From an uncultured Coriobacteriia bacterium (GTDB lineage Bacteria; Actinomycetota; Coriobacteriia; Coriobacteriales; QAMH01), in assembly GCA_948466335.1 (NCBI GenBank), contig CAOKAE010000015.1:1-39399 (forward strand): DNA of 39,399 nucleotides, read 5' to 3'. Shown here piece by piece: positions 16,907-24,913 of this stretch. The translations under genes and the position numbers were made by a program. The notes under the pieces were generated by a model that saw only the letters and a list, made by a program, of their open reading frames with translations, was not told where the DNA came from and searched no databases. Positions within the stretch are counted from its first letter, which is position 1. Each line of letters begins with the position of its first letter.

Positions 16907-17809
16907 CTACGCGGGATTGACGTGAATCATGACGTGCTTCACCTCGGGAAACGCCTGCTCGACGTTGTCATGGACGCGTTCGGCGATGGCATGGGCATCC
17001 GTGAGCTGCATCGTGCCGTCAATGGCGATTTCCATGTCGACGTACACCTTGTCGCCAAACATGCGCGTACGTAGCACGTCGATGCGCTCCACCTGGCTTT
17101 CGTCGTCGACGAGCTCGCGAATCTTGTCCTCGAACTGCGGACCGCACGAGGTGTCGAGCATCTTCTTCAGGGCATCGATGATGATCGACACGCCCTGCTT
17201 CAGGATGAACAGGCAGATGACGACGCTGGCGATGGGATCGCACACGGGATAGCCGAGCATGGAGCCGCCCACGCCGATGAGCGCACCGATGGAGCTCAGG
17301 GCATCGGAGCGGTGATGCCAGGCATCGGCTTCGAACGCCGACGAGCGGATGATGCGCGCCCAATGGCGCGTGTACCAGAACATGGCCTCCTTGACGGCGA
17401 TGGAGACGATGGCGGCGACAAGGGCGATTGCGCCGGGTATGGGCAGGCTCTCGTAGTTGCCCGCGAGGATCTTCTCGAGACCGGCCCAGCCGATGCCGAT
17501 GCCCGTCACCAGGAGCACGATGCCGAGCGCGATGGCTGCGAGGCTTTCGATGCGCTCATGACCGTAGGGATGCGATGCATCGGCGGCGCGGCGGCCGAAT
17601 TTGACGCCGATGAGGGCGATGAGGGTCGCGAAGACATCAGAGAGCGAGTGGACGGCGTCGGAGACCATGGCGCTCGAATTGCCGACGATGCCGGCGAAGA
17701 ACTTGAACGCCGACAGGAAGATGTTGCCGACGATGCCCACGAGCGAGAGCTTGCGGATGACAAGCTTCTCGTCTGGCTTCGGATTTGCGTCTGCGTTTGC
17801 CTGTGTCAT
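16907..17809 (-). CDS. Cation diffusion facilitator (CDF) metal efflux protein
   Basis: A protein of about 300 residues with six membrane helices and a C-terminal ferredoxin-like cytosolic domain. The two metal-binding signatures of the family are visible: SDAVHSLSD in helix II and DAWHHRSDA in helix V (HxxxD each), and a C-terminal segment TDAHAIAERVHDNVEQAF. It would export Zn2+, Mn2+ or Fe2+ against protons. I use ATG 17809; a TTG at 17842 is possible but lies against the terminator palindrome, and neither has a strong RBS, so the start is uncertain. Confidence 0.9.
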   Translation of the reverse strand: MTQANADANPKPDEKLVIRKLSLVGIVGNIFLSAFKFFAGIVGNSSAMVSDAVHSLSDVFATLIALIGVKFGRRAADASHPYGHERIESLAAIALGIVLLVTGIGIGWAGLEKILAGNYESLPIPGAIALVAAIVSIAVKEAMFWYTRHWARIIRSSAFEADAWHHRSDALSSIGALIGVGGSMLGYPVCDPIASVVICLFILKQGVSIIIDALKKMLDTSCGPQFEDKIRELVDDESQVERIDVLRTRMFGDKVYVDMEIAIDGTMQLTDAHAIAERVHDNVEQAFPEVKHVMIHVNPA

Positions 17810-17841
17810 GGATTCGTCTGCTTCTCGTGTCGTTTGCAACA

Positions 17842-17867
17842 AGCCCCCGGAAACGTTTCCGGGGGCT
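17842..17867 (-). terminator. Palindromic terminator after the TRAP permease gene
   Basis: A perfect 26-bp palindrome (GC-rich outer arms, AAACGTTT centre) lies just downstream of the TRAP permease stop. On the minus strand it is followed by TGTTG, a weak T-run. It separates the TRAP operon from the metal efflux gene. Confidence 0.65.
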
Positions 17868-17881
17868 CAATGATAGCGTTC

Positions 17882-20125
17882 CTATTTGCCGGTTTCCGCG
17901 GGTTTGTCCACTCTATTCTTGCGCGCGAGGCCGTACTGGACGACGAAGACGGCCACGATGATCGCGATGCCCACGATGTCCGTGAACGATTCGGGAATCA
18001 TGAGCGCGAGTCCGCCGATGATGAGCACGATGCGCAAGAGCATGGGTATTCGTTCGAAGAGGTTGCCGTTGAGTCCGGCGGCAATGCCGAAGAGGCCCAC
18101 GAGCGAGGTGATGATGGGGATAATGATCTCCCACCAGTTGCTCATGCCGTCGAGCAGCATGATGGGGTTGAAGGCGAAGATGTAGGGCACGATGAAGGCG
18201 GCGATGGCGATCTTGCTCGCCGTGAAGGCCGTCTTCATCGGGTTTGACTTGGCGATGGCGCTGCCCGCATAGGCTGCTAATGCGACGGGCGGCGTGATGT
18301 CGGCGACGATGCCGAAGTAGAAGACGAAGAAGTGGGCCGCCACGGCAGGTATGCCGAGCTGGATGAGGATCGGCGCGCAGGTGGAAGCCATGATGCAGTA
18401 GTTCGCCGTGGTGGGGACGCCCATGCCCAGGATGATGCAGCACACCATGGTGAGCACGAGGCCGACCATGGTCGCGTCACCGGCGAAGTTGACGATGGCG
18501 TTGATGAGCGTGCCGGCAAGTCCGGTGACGGTGATGCAGCCGGCGATGAGGCCGGCCATGGCGCAGGCGACGGCCACGGAGACGCAGCTACGGGCGCCGG
18601 CGATGAGCGCGTCGTAGCCCGTCGCGAGGGCGACCTTGAGCGAGTCGACGAGGACGCCGCCGACGGTCTGGTCCGCGGAGCGTTCCTTGACGCCGGTCAC
18701 GAAGAAGTTGATGAAGCCGATGACGAAGGCTCCGACGATCGAGATGGCGGCCGAAACGGCCATGGTGCGCGCACCCGAGGCGACGAGCCACACGAGCAGC
18801 ACGAGCGGGATGACGAGATAGCAGTTCTTGCCGAGATAGCTCCACTTGGGAAGCTCGGCGCGCGGGATGCCCTTGAGCTGGAGCTTCTTCGCCTCGAGGT
18901 GGACGGCGAGGAAGATGCCCGTGAAGTAGAGCAGGGCGGGGATGATGGCCTTGGCGGCAACCTCGATGTAGGGGATGCCCATGTACTCGGCCATGAGGAA
19001 GGCTGCGGCACCCATGATGGGCGGCATGATCTGGCCGCCGGTGGACGAGGCCGCCTCGACGGCACCGGCGAATTCCGGCTTGTAGCCGGTCTTCTTCATC
19101 ATGGGGATGGTGACCGAACCCGTCGTGACCGTATTGCCGACCGACGAGCCGCTCACCATGCCGCATAGTGCGCTCGAGATGACGGCGACCTTGGCGGCAC
19201 CGCCGCTCGACCAACCGGCGATGCGGTTCGCGAACGAGATGAAGAAGCCCGCGATACCCGTGCGCTCGAGGAAGGCGCCGAAGATGATGAAGAGCACGAT
19301 GTAGGTGTAGCAGACGTTGATGGGCGTGCCGATGATGCCGTTGGTGGTGTAGAACATGCGGTAGACCACGGTGCGAATGGAGAGCATGACGTCCATGCCG
19401 CGATCTGCCACGAAGAAGTAGAACGCGTAGATGAGCAATGCGGCCACCACGAAGATGATGGGCAGGCCGACGCTGCGACGGCAGAGCTCGGCGACGATGA
19501 GTATGCCCACGATGCCGATGATGACCATGACCTCGTCGATGCGCGTGCCGAGCTTGATGATGGGCAACGCGTTGAAGGCGAAGTAGAAGAAGCAGGCCGC
19601 GCCGATGATCATGAGCAGGATGTCGTAACAGGGGATATGGTTGGTGCGCACCTTCTTCTTGTTGGCGGGATACACCAGAAAGCCGATGATGACGATGCAG
19701 CCGAGGAAGAGCGTGAGCCTGACCTCGGGCAACGCCGTGGAGAACAGCGTCATGCCGATGCAGTAGACGGAGAAGATGGCCATGATGGCGCGCACGATGA
19801 CCTTGGGGACGCCTTCCCAGATACGCGTGTTGGACTCGCGGTCGAACTTGCGCAGGATCTGCTCGGCCTCGTCGCTCTCGACGGGCGCGTCATCCTTGTC
19901 CATGATGATGTCGGCGCCCTCTTCGGTCGCGATGCCGGTCTCGATCTCCTCGCCGATGAGGTCGGAGTCCTCGATGGCCTTGAAGCTTCCCGTCTTGGTC
20001 TGGTCGGGGGCATCCGGGTGGGGCTCGAGGTCAACGACCGTCTCGCGAACGTCGACGTCCTGCTGCGCGGTGGGCGGCACGCCGGTTTTCTTTCTCTTGA
20101 TTCTGTTCTTGACCCTATCGACCAT
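17882..20125 (-). CDS. TRAP transporter fused permease (TAXI-associated, DctQM-type)
   Basis: A 747-residue protein. The first 115 or so residues are charged and hydrophilic, which is longer than usual. Next come the small-subunit helices and then the large 12-helix DctM-like domain with AEYMGIPYIEVAAKAIIPALLYF, GSSVGNTVTTGSVTIPMMKKTG and MGVPTTANYCIMA, typical of fused permeases that work with TAXI binding proteins. It imports an organic acid or amino acid using a sodium or proton gradient. RBS GAGGGG precedes ATG 20125. The binding protein gene lies 115 bp upstream in the same operon, separated by a hairpin. Confidence 0.92.
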   Translation of the reverse strand: MVDRVKNRIKRKKTGVPPTAQQDVDVRETVVDLEPHPDAPDQTKTGSFKAIEDSDLIGEEIETGIATEEGADIIMDKDDAPVESDEAEQILRKFDRESNTRIWEGVPKVIVRAIMAIFSVYCIGMTLFSTALPEVRLTLFLGCIVIIGFLVYPANKKKVRTNHIPCYDILLMIIGAACFFYFAFNALPIIKLGTRIDEVMVIIGIVGILIVAELCRRSVGLPIIFVVAALLIYAFYFFVADRGMDVMLSIRTVVYRMFYTTNGIIGTPINVCYTYIVLFIIFGAFLERTGIAGFFISFANRIAGWSSGGAAKVAVISSALCGMVSGSSVGNTVTTGSVTIPMMKKTGYKPEFAGAVEAASSTGGQIMPPIMGAAAFLMAEYMGIPYIEVAAKAIIPALLYFTGIFLAVHLEAKKLQLKGIPRAELPKWSYLGKNCYLVIPLVLLVWLVASGARTMAVSAAISIVGAFVIGFINFFVTGVKERSADQTVGGVLVDSLKVALATGYDALIAGARSCVSVAVACAMAGLIAGCITVTGLAGTLINAIVNFAGDATMVGLVLTMVCCIILGMGVPTTANYCIMASTCAPILIQLGIPAVAAHFFVFYFGIVADITPPVALAAYAGSAIAKSNPMKTAFTASKIAIAAFIVPYIFAFNPIMLLDGMSNWWEIIIPIITSLVGLFGIAAGLNGNLFERIPMLLRIVLIIGGLALMIPESFTDIVGIAIIVAVFVVQYGLARKNRVDKPAETGK

Positions 20126-20146
20126 GGATTTCCCCTCATAAATGCA

Positions 20147-20194
20147 TCGAAGCCATGATGGAAAGGCAGGACACCCCTCGCGTCATGGCTTCGA
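20147..20194 (-). promoter_or_regulatory. Intra-operon hairpin between binding protein and permease genes
   Basis: TCGAAGCCATGA (20147-20158) and TCATGGCTTCGA (20183-20194) are perfect 12-bp inverted repeats with a 24-nt loop and no T-run. Such stems commonly stabilise the upstream mRNA or partially attenuate, giving more binding protein than permease. Function is inferred. Confidence 0.6.
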
Positions 20195-20240
20195 CCTAAC
20201 TCAAAACGCTTGATGGCCTTACGGGACCATCTCCTCGAAA

Positions 20241-21251
20241 TTACTTAGTGGGAACGGTGATGTTCTTCTCTGCAAAGTACTTCGCGGCACCGGGATGATA
20301 CGGAACACTGGCAACGGACGCGCCCTTCTCGAGGCTGATCTCCGCGTACTTGGCGTGGTTCTCGATCAGCTCGGGGGCGTTGTCGAAGATGTCGGCCGTG
20401 AGGGCGTAGACATCCTCCTCGGAAACGGCGTTGTCGACGATGATGACGGCGTCGACGCCGACGGTCACCACGTCAGTGGTCTGGCCCGCGTAGGTTCCGG
20501 CAGGGATGACGGCCTCGGAGTAGAAGTTGTTCTCGGCGATCAGCTGCTGGATGTGTGCCTGGTCCAGGGAGATCAGGTACGCGGTCTTGGTGGTGGAAAG
20601 GTCGGTGATGGCCGTGGTGGGAGCACCGGCGACGATGAAGGCCGCGTCGATCTTGCCGTCCTTGAGGGCGTCGGCGGAATCACCGAAGCTCTGGTAGGTC
20701 GGGTTGATGTCGCTCTCGGAAAGGCCGTAGGCACCGAGGATGTCGATGGCGTTGAAGTAGACGCCCGAACCGGCAGCGCCGATGGAGACGTTCTTGCCGC
20801 GCAGGTCGGCGACGGACGTGATGCTGGGATCACAGGTCACGATCTGAACCTGCTCCTGGTACAGGGCACCGAGCGTGGAGAAGCTCGTGACGGGCTTGCC
20901 CTCGAACAGGTTGGTGCCGTCGTAGGCGTAGGCCATGACGTCGGACTGGGCGAAGCCGAGTTCGGCAGTGCCGTCCTCGAGCTCCTGGATGTTGGCCTGG
21001 GAGCCACCGCTGGAGGCGGCGGTCACGCTGATGTCGGTGTTGTTGGTCGCATGCTGCGCGATGACGGAGCCGAAAGCGTAATAGGTACCCGACTCGCCGC
21101 CGGTCACGAAGCGCAGGCTGCCACCGTTGTCTGCGCTAGAGCTAGCGCTACCTGAGTTGCCGGAGCCGCATCCAACCAAGGCGAACGAAAGTGCCATGGC
21201 CAAGGCGAGAACGCCTACGATGGAGACAAGCCCCTTCTTCTTCATTTTCAC
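20241..21251 (-). CDS. TAXI-family TRAP transporter substrate-binding lipoprotein
   Basis: A 336-residue protein with a signal peptide and lipobox LVG-Cys28, a Ser/Gly linker, then the TAXI-family opening LRFVTGGESGTYYAFGSVIA and IQELEDGTAELGFAQSD, which shape the ligand pocket. ADLRGKNVSIGAAGSG is also characteristic. It delivers substrate to the fused permease downstream. GTG at 21251 is taken as start because AGGAGAG sits 6 bases before it; ATG at 21245 would remove two residues. A -10-like TATAAT on this strand (21320-21325) lies about 70 bp upstream. The ligand (for example glutamate or a dicarboxylate) cannot be read from sequence. Confidence 0.92.
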   Translation of the reverse strand: MKMKKKGLVSIVGVLALAMALSFALVGCGSGNSGSASSSADNGGSLRFVTGGESGTYYAFGSVIAQHATNNTDISVTAASSGGSQANIQELEDGTAELGFAQSDVMAYAYDGTNLFEGKPVTSFSTLGALYQEQVQIVTCDPSITSVADLRGKNVSIGAAGSGVYFNAIDILGAYGLSESDINPTYQSFGDSADALKDGKIDAAFIVAGAPTTAITDLSTTKTAYLISLDQAHIQQLIAENNFYSEAVIPAGTYAGQTTDVVTVGVDAVIIVDNAVSEEDVYALTADIFDNAPELIENHAKYAEISLEKGASVASVPYHPGAAKYFAEKNITVPTK

Positions 21252-21319
21252 GTTGAACTCTCCTCTTCCCTCTGGGACAAATCATGCATGTTTTGGGCAT
21301 ACATGAAAAACTCTATGCA

Positions 21320-21325
21320 TTATAT
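21320..21325 (-). promoter_or_regulatory. -10 box candidate for the TAXI-TRAP operon
   Basis: TATAAT on the minus strand, about 70 bp before the binding protein start. No convincing -35 box at the right distance. Confidence 0.4.
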
Positions 21326-21435
21326 CTGCAATCTGGCGCCGGAAATCTTTCATTAAAGAAACAGATTACGGTTTGGTGGCAGGCAGGTGGGGCAGATGGG
21401 CAGGGCGTCTGTCCCAATCTTTATTGCTGTAGGCG

Positions 21436-21441
21436 TATAAT
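21436..21441 (+). promoter_or_regulatory. -10 box candidate for the flavoprotein/lipid kinase pair
   Basis: TATAAT on the plus strand 50 bp before the flavoprotein start. No good -35 box is visible, so activator dependence is possible. Confidence 0.45.
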
Positions 21442-21490
21442 TTCCCCATCATGGGTTGCAAGGCGCAACGTCCGAGACGAGGGAGTCGCC

Positions 21491-22033
21491 ATGTCCAAGA
21501 ACATTCTGCTTGTCCACGCAAGCCCGCGTGAGGGAGGCAATTCGAGCATACTCGCCGATTGGTTCGAGCGCGGCGCGCTGGAAGCGGGCAACAAGGTCAC
21601 GCGCATCGACGTGGGCCACGCCAAGATCGCCGGTTGCATGGCTTGCGAGTACTGCTTCTCGCACGAGGGCGAATGCGTCAACAAGGATGACATGCAGAAG
21701 TTCTACCCGCTTTTGCACGAGGCGGATGTCATCGTCTATGCCACGCCCATGTACTTCTACAACTTCCCCGCCCAGCTGCGCGCGTTTCAGGATCGCATGT
21801 TCTGCGGTATCGCCAAGCCCTTCGGCATCACGGCGACGGCGCTGCTGCTGTGCTTCGAGGACAAGGACGAGACCACTTGCGAACCGGTCGTCAACAGCTA
21901 CCGGGTAGCGGCCAACTACTGCAAGCAGGAGAATCTCGGCGAGGTCATCGTCAAGGGCGTGTACGAGAAGGGCGCCATCGAGGGCAATCCCGGCCTGCAA
22001 GAGGCCTACGAGCTCGGGTTGAGCATCAAGTAA
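21491..22033 (+). CDS. Iron-sulfur flavoprotein-like NAD(P)H-dependent FMN reductase
   Basis: A 180-residue flavodoxin-fold protein beginning with ILLVHASPREGGNSSILAD, the FMN phosphate loop of the NADPH-dependent FMN reductase family. Cys49, Cys52, Cys55 and Cys62 (GCMACEYCFSHEGECVNKDDM, split here by eye into C-x2-C-x2-C-x6-C) match the compact cluster motif of iron-sulfur flavoproteins, so it may carry both FMN and a [4Fe-4S] cluster. YATPMYFYNFPAQLRAFQDR is the usual region over the flavin. RBS GAGGGAG precedes the ATG. The lipid kinase gene begins 13 bp after its stop. Physiological partner unknown. Confidence 0.85.
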   Translation: MSKNILLVHASPREGGNSSILADWFERGALEAGNKVTRIDVGHAKIAGCMACEYCFSHEGECVNKDDMQKFYPLLHEADVIVYATPMYFYNFPAQLRAFQDRMFCGIAKPFGITATALLLCFEDKDETTCEPVVNSYRVAANYCKQENLGEVIVKGVYEKGAIEGNPGLQEAYELGLSIK

Positions 22034-22046
22034 CCGGGGAGGCGCG

Positions 22047-22982
22047 ATGAGCGAGGATTCCGCATCGGTTCTGGTCGTGGCCAATCCGGCTGCCGGTAAC
22101 GGCACGGGCACGCAGGCTGCGCGTCGTGCCGTCGGCGAGCTCGAGGGAGCCATTGCCGCCGGCAGGACGGGAAGCTTCCTCGCCGGTGCGCAGGTCGATG
22201 CCGCCTTTCTGAGTTCGCCTGACCAGGCGCGCGCCATCATCGAGGAATCAGCGCGACATCGTGCCGTCATCGCCGTGGGTGGCGATGGGCTCGCGCACCT
22301 GGCCGTGAACGCCCTCATGGCGATTGACCCCGAGCAGCGCCCCGCTTTTGCGGTGGTGCCCGCGGGCACGGGCAACGACTATGCCCGTGCGCTCGGCTTG
22401 CCCCTCGATCTCAGGCATGCCGTGCACGCCATACTCAAGGCAGACCCGAAGCCCGTCGACGTAGGCCTGTGCAATGGCGAGTACTTCGCCGAGACGCTTT
22501 CCTTCGGCCTCGATGCCGCCATCGCGCTCGACACGGTGCAGCGCCGCGAGAGGACGGGCCGCTCGGATGCGGGCGTGTACTTCTCGAGCGGCATCGATCA
22601 GCTCACGCACAACCTGGTCGCGCGCAGCTACCATGGCAACTTCGATGGTGCGCATGTCGAGGGCAAGAGCGTCACCTTCGCCGTGCAGATCGGGCCCTAC
22701 TACGGTGGTGGCTTCAAGATTTGCCCCGAAGCCAAGCTCGATGACGGCATGCTCGACATCTGCATCTCGCACCCGCCCGTGAGCATTCCGCGGGCGATCT
22801 ACATCTTCATGCGGGCCAAGAACGGCAAGCACGTGCACATGAAGCCCATGGAGTTCGCCATGGCGCATCACGCCTTCGTCGAGTTCGCCGAGGAGCCGCC
22901 ATGCCAGATTGATGGCGAGCCCATGCACGACACGCGCTTCGACATCAGCTGCGTGCACGATGCGCTGCGCGTGCTGGCCTAA
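22047..22982 (+). CDS. Diacylglycerol kinase-family lipid kinase
   Basis: A 311-residue DagK/YegS-type kinase. VVANPAAGNG opens the fold, AVGGDGLAHLAVN holds the GGDG nucleotide-binding motif, and VPAGTGNDYARALGLP is the conserved second motif. The C-terminal half is the beta-sandwich seen in DgkB and YegS. It phosphorylates a membrane lipid such as diacylglycerol, recycling it to phosphatidic acid. GGGGAGG precedes ATG 22047. It shares an operon with the flavoprotein, and the structured element at 22984-23084 with its T-run probably ends the transcript. Confidence 0.92.
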   Translation: MSEDSASVLVVANPAAGNGTGTQAARRAVGELEGAIAAGRTGSFLAGAQVDAAFLSSPDQARAIIEESARHRAVIAVGGDGLAHLAVNALMAIDPEQRPAFAVVPAGTGNDYARALGLPLDLRHAVHAILKADPKPVDVGLCNGEYFAETLSFGLDAAIALDTVQRRERTGRSDAGVYFSSGIDQLTHNLVARSYHGNFDGAHVEGKSVTFAVQIGPYYGGGFKICPEAKLDDGMLDICISHPPVSIPRAIYIFMRAKNGKHVHMKPMEFAMAHHAFVEFAEEPPCQIDGEPMHDTRFDISCVHDALRVLA

Positions 22983-22983
22983 G

Positions 22984-23089
22984 CGCGGACAACGCCCTTC
23001 ACCTCGACGGTCGCTTCCCGACGGCCCGCTTCGCGGTCCTTACGGCGCGCTCCCTTAACCTCGGCTCAAGGCGCTATCCGCGCTTTTTG
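22984..23089 (+). terminator. Dispersed structured element, copy 2, ending in a terminator
   Basis: 22984-22997 and 23071-23084 pair as GCGCGGA/TCCGCGC and CGCC/GGCG around a 3-nt internal loop, and are followed by TTTTTG. The bracketed core (23003-23068) is about 90% identical to the copy at 15535-15636. This copy starts 2 bp after the lipid kinase stop, so it looks like an unusually large intrinsic terminator or a mobile palindrome that supplies one. Confidence 0.7.
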
Positions 23090-23091
23090 TC

Positions 23092-23190
23092 ATTTCGAGC
23101 GAAGGGGCGAAGCCCCGGAGTCGAGAAATCTCGATCTTGCCTGCGATAAAAGAACGAGATTTCTCCGCTACGCTCGCTCCGGTCGAAATG
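23092..23190. repeat. REP-like complex palindrome
   Basis: CATTTCGA (23092-23099) and TCGAAATG (23183-23190) bracket GAGAAATCTCG (23123-23133) against CGAGATTTCTC (23155-23165), plus a local GGGGC-GAA-GCCCC hairpin (23104-23116). The wording resembles dispersed intergenic palindromes found in many bacterial genomes. It fills the gap between the lipid kinase and the convergent phosphatase-fold gene. Confidence 0.75.
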
Positions 23191-23214
23191 GAAGCTAAGA
23201 GAAATCTGCTGTCC

Positions 23215-24291
23215 TTAGAGCAGCGTTGCGTTCAATAGCACCGGGTTGTGGTCGGTGAATTCGAACCCCGCATCGATGGTCGTGAGCGTGTCGATGCTCA
23301 CGTTGTCCGAGACGATGAAGCCGTCGATCATGTAGAACTGGAACGGCGTGCCGCCATCGTAGGACCTGTCGAGCGAGCGGCAGGTGGGTACCGTGGCGTC
23401 CATGGCCGCCGTGAACCCGTCGCCCAGGGACGTCACGTCGATGTAGCCGCACTGCCAGTACTCGTCGCCGAGCAGCGGATAGGCAGACGTGTCGACGTTC
23501 GAGAAGCTCTGGTTGAAGTCACCGCCCGCGATGACGTAGTTGCCCTTCGCGCGCTCGTCTTGCAGCAGCTGTGCGAGCTGGGCCGTCTGCGCAGCCTTGC
23601 CCTCGCCATCGTCGTAGGCCTCCAGGTGCAGGTTCACGAGCACGAGTTCGGCGGAGCTATTTTCGATGGGGATGCGCTCGACGAGTAGACAGCGCTTGAG
23701 GTTGCCCAGACGAACGGGCCAGGAGAAGGGGCAGGGGAGCTGCACGCGCTCGGCGCCACTCGCTTGCATGGACGAGAGCGTCATGATGCCGCTTTCGACG
23801 GCGCCGATGGGCGGCAGGGGATAGGGGACGTAGGCGACGTCGTAGTTGAGCGCGTAGGCCGACGAGTACTCGGGTGCGAATGCCGTGGCGAGACGGGCGC
23901 GCTCGTTGATGCCGTAGGTGCGCTCGGAGTCCTGGTCGACCTCCTGCAGGAAGATAAAGTCGGGGTCGAGGGAGACGAGCTCGTCTTCGATGCCGGTGAG
24001 GTTTGCGAGGACGCCCGCGTGCGAGATGGTGCGTACGCCATCGCCGCCATCCATGAAGAAGTCGGCCTCGGCGGAAAGGCCACCATAGCCGGCATTCCAG
24101 GTGACGATGCTGATGTTGTCGCCAACCGCGAGCTTGCCGCGGGGCGCACCGTGGATTTCGACTTCCTGCGTGGCGGGCGGGTTGTATTCGGTAGCGGTGA
24201 GAAAGCCGACGAGCGCCGCGACGAAGACGATGAGTATCGCGACGATGATGCCGATGACCTTGCTTGTCTTGCGGGCGATGGAAGCTTCCAT
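23215..24291 (-). CDS. Membrane-anchored endonuclease/exonuclease/phosphatase-fold protein
   Basis: A 358-residue protein with one N-terminal membrane helix (about residues 11-32) and an exported EEP domain. Catalytic-type motifs appear in order: VTWNAGYGG (Asn), FLQEVD (metal-binding Glu), NLHLEAYDDGEGKAAQ, GGDFNQ (Asp and Asn) and TDHNPV (catalytic His). Such proteins hydrolyse phosphodiesters or phosphomonoesters; members include nucleases, sphingomyelinase-like enzymes and inositol phosphatases. Its location outside the membrane argues for an extracellular nucleic acid, lipid or sugar phosphate. GAGGGAG precedes the ATG. It stands alone, facing the Nudix gene across two palindromes. Confidence 0.85.
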   Translation of the reverse strand: MEASIARKTSKVIGIIVAILIVFVAALVGFLTATEYNPPATQEVEIHGAPRGKLAVGDNISIVTWNAGYGGLSAEADFFMDGGDGVRTISHAGVLANLTGIEDELVSLDPDFIFLQEVDQDSERTYGINERARLATAFAPEYSSAYALNYDVAYVPYPLPPIGAVESGIMTLSSMQASGAERVQLPCPFSWPVRLGNLKRCLLVERIPIENSSAELVLVNLHLEAYDDGEGKAAQTAQLAQLLQDERAKGNYVIAGGDFNQSFSNVDTSAYPLLGDEYWQCGYIDVTSLGDGFTAAMDATVPTCRSLDRSYDGGTPFQFYMIDGFIVSDNVSIDTLTTIDAGFEFTDHNPVLLNATLL

Positions 24292-24306
24292 GGGGACTCC
24301 CTCTTC

Positions 24307-24339
24307 AATGAGACAAATGCACAGGGCATTTGTCTCATT
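24307..24339. repeat. GAGACAAA palindrome, copy A
   Basis: Perfect 14-bp arms AATGAGACAAATGC / GCATTTGTCTCATT with a 5-nt loop. Related copies lie at 24355-24389 and 38012-38048. A -10-like TATACT (24341-24346) falls between copies A and B ahead of the Nudix gene. Confidence 0.85.
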
Positions 24340-24354
24340 TTATACTGTGGGCGT

Positions 24355-24389
24355 AATGAGACAAATTGGTCAGACACATTTGTCTCATT
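24355..24389. repeat. GAGACAAA palindrome, copy B
   Basis: Perfect 12-bp arms AATGAGACAAAT / ATTTGTCTCATT with an 11-nt loop, followed by CCCAGGTCAGG; copy C is followed by the similar GCAGGTCAAGG. It lies in the likely 5' leader of the Nudix gene. Confidence 0.85.
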
Positions 24390-24415
24390 TCCCAGGTCAG
24401 GACGAGGAGAGTCTT

Positions 24416-24913
24416 ATGAGTGTTCAGACGACGCTGTGCTATATCGATAACGGCGATGCCTATCTCATGTTGCATCGCGTGAAGAAGGAAAACGACGTCA
24501 ACGAGGGCAAGTGGATTGGCATCGGCGGCAAGTTCGAACCCGACGAAAGCCCCGTCGAGTGCATGATGCGCGAGGTGAACGAGGAAACGGGTCTCGAGCC
24601 GCGCGAATGGCAGTATCGTGGCATCGTCACCTTCGTGTCCGCGCGATGGGTCACGGAGTACATGCACCTCTTCACGATCACGGGGTGGTCGGGCACGGTA
24701 CGGAGCTGTAACGAGGGCATATTAGAATGGGTGCCCAAAGACGAGCTGCTGGACCTTCCGCATTGGAAGGGCGACGAAATATTCTTGAACCTCATCTCTG
24801 CTCCCGAGACGCCCTTCTTCTCGCTCAAGCTCGTCTACGACGAAGATGACACGCTGGTTGACGCGCGGCTCGATGGCTCGCCCGTCGACTTGAAAGATTG
24901 GAATTGGGCATGA
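24416..24913 (+). CDS. Nudix hydrolase (MutT/8-oxo-dGTPase-like)
   Basis: A 165-residue protein with a complete Nudix box, GKFEPDE then SPVECMM then REVNEETGL (about residues 38-60), which binds Mg2+ and the diphosphate. The opening TTLCYIDNGDAYLMLHRVKK is typical of small 8-oxo-dGTP diphosphatase homologues, which clean oxidised nucleotides. ATG 24416 follows GAGGAGAG by about 5 bases. The hslO start overlaps its stop (ATGA, 24910-24913), pairing two oxidative-damage functions. The two palindromes upstream may affect its transcript. Confidence 0.9.
   Translation: MSVQTTLCYIDNGDAYLMLHRVKKENDVNEGKWIGIGGKFEPDESPVECMMREVNEETGLEPREWQYRGIVTFVSARWVTEYMHLFTITGWSGTVRSCNEGILEWVPKDELLDLPHWKGDEIFLNLISAPETPFFSLKLVYDEDDTLVDARLDGSPVDLKDWNWA

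Noticed and set aside
17810-17842. TTG start for the cation diffusion facilitator
   Set aside because: It would begin at the edge of the terminator palindrome and adds residues not expected for the family, though the chosen ATG has a weak RBS as well.
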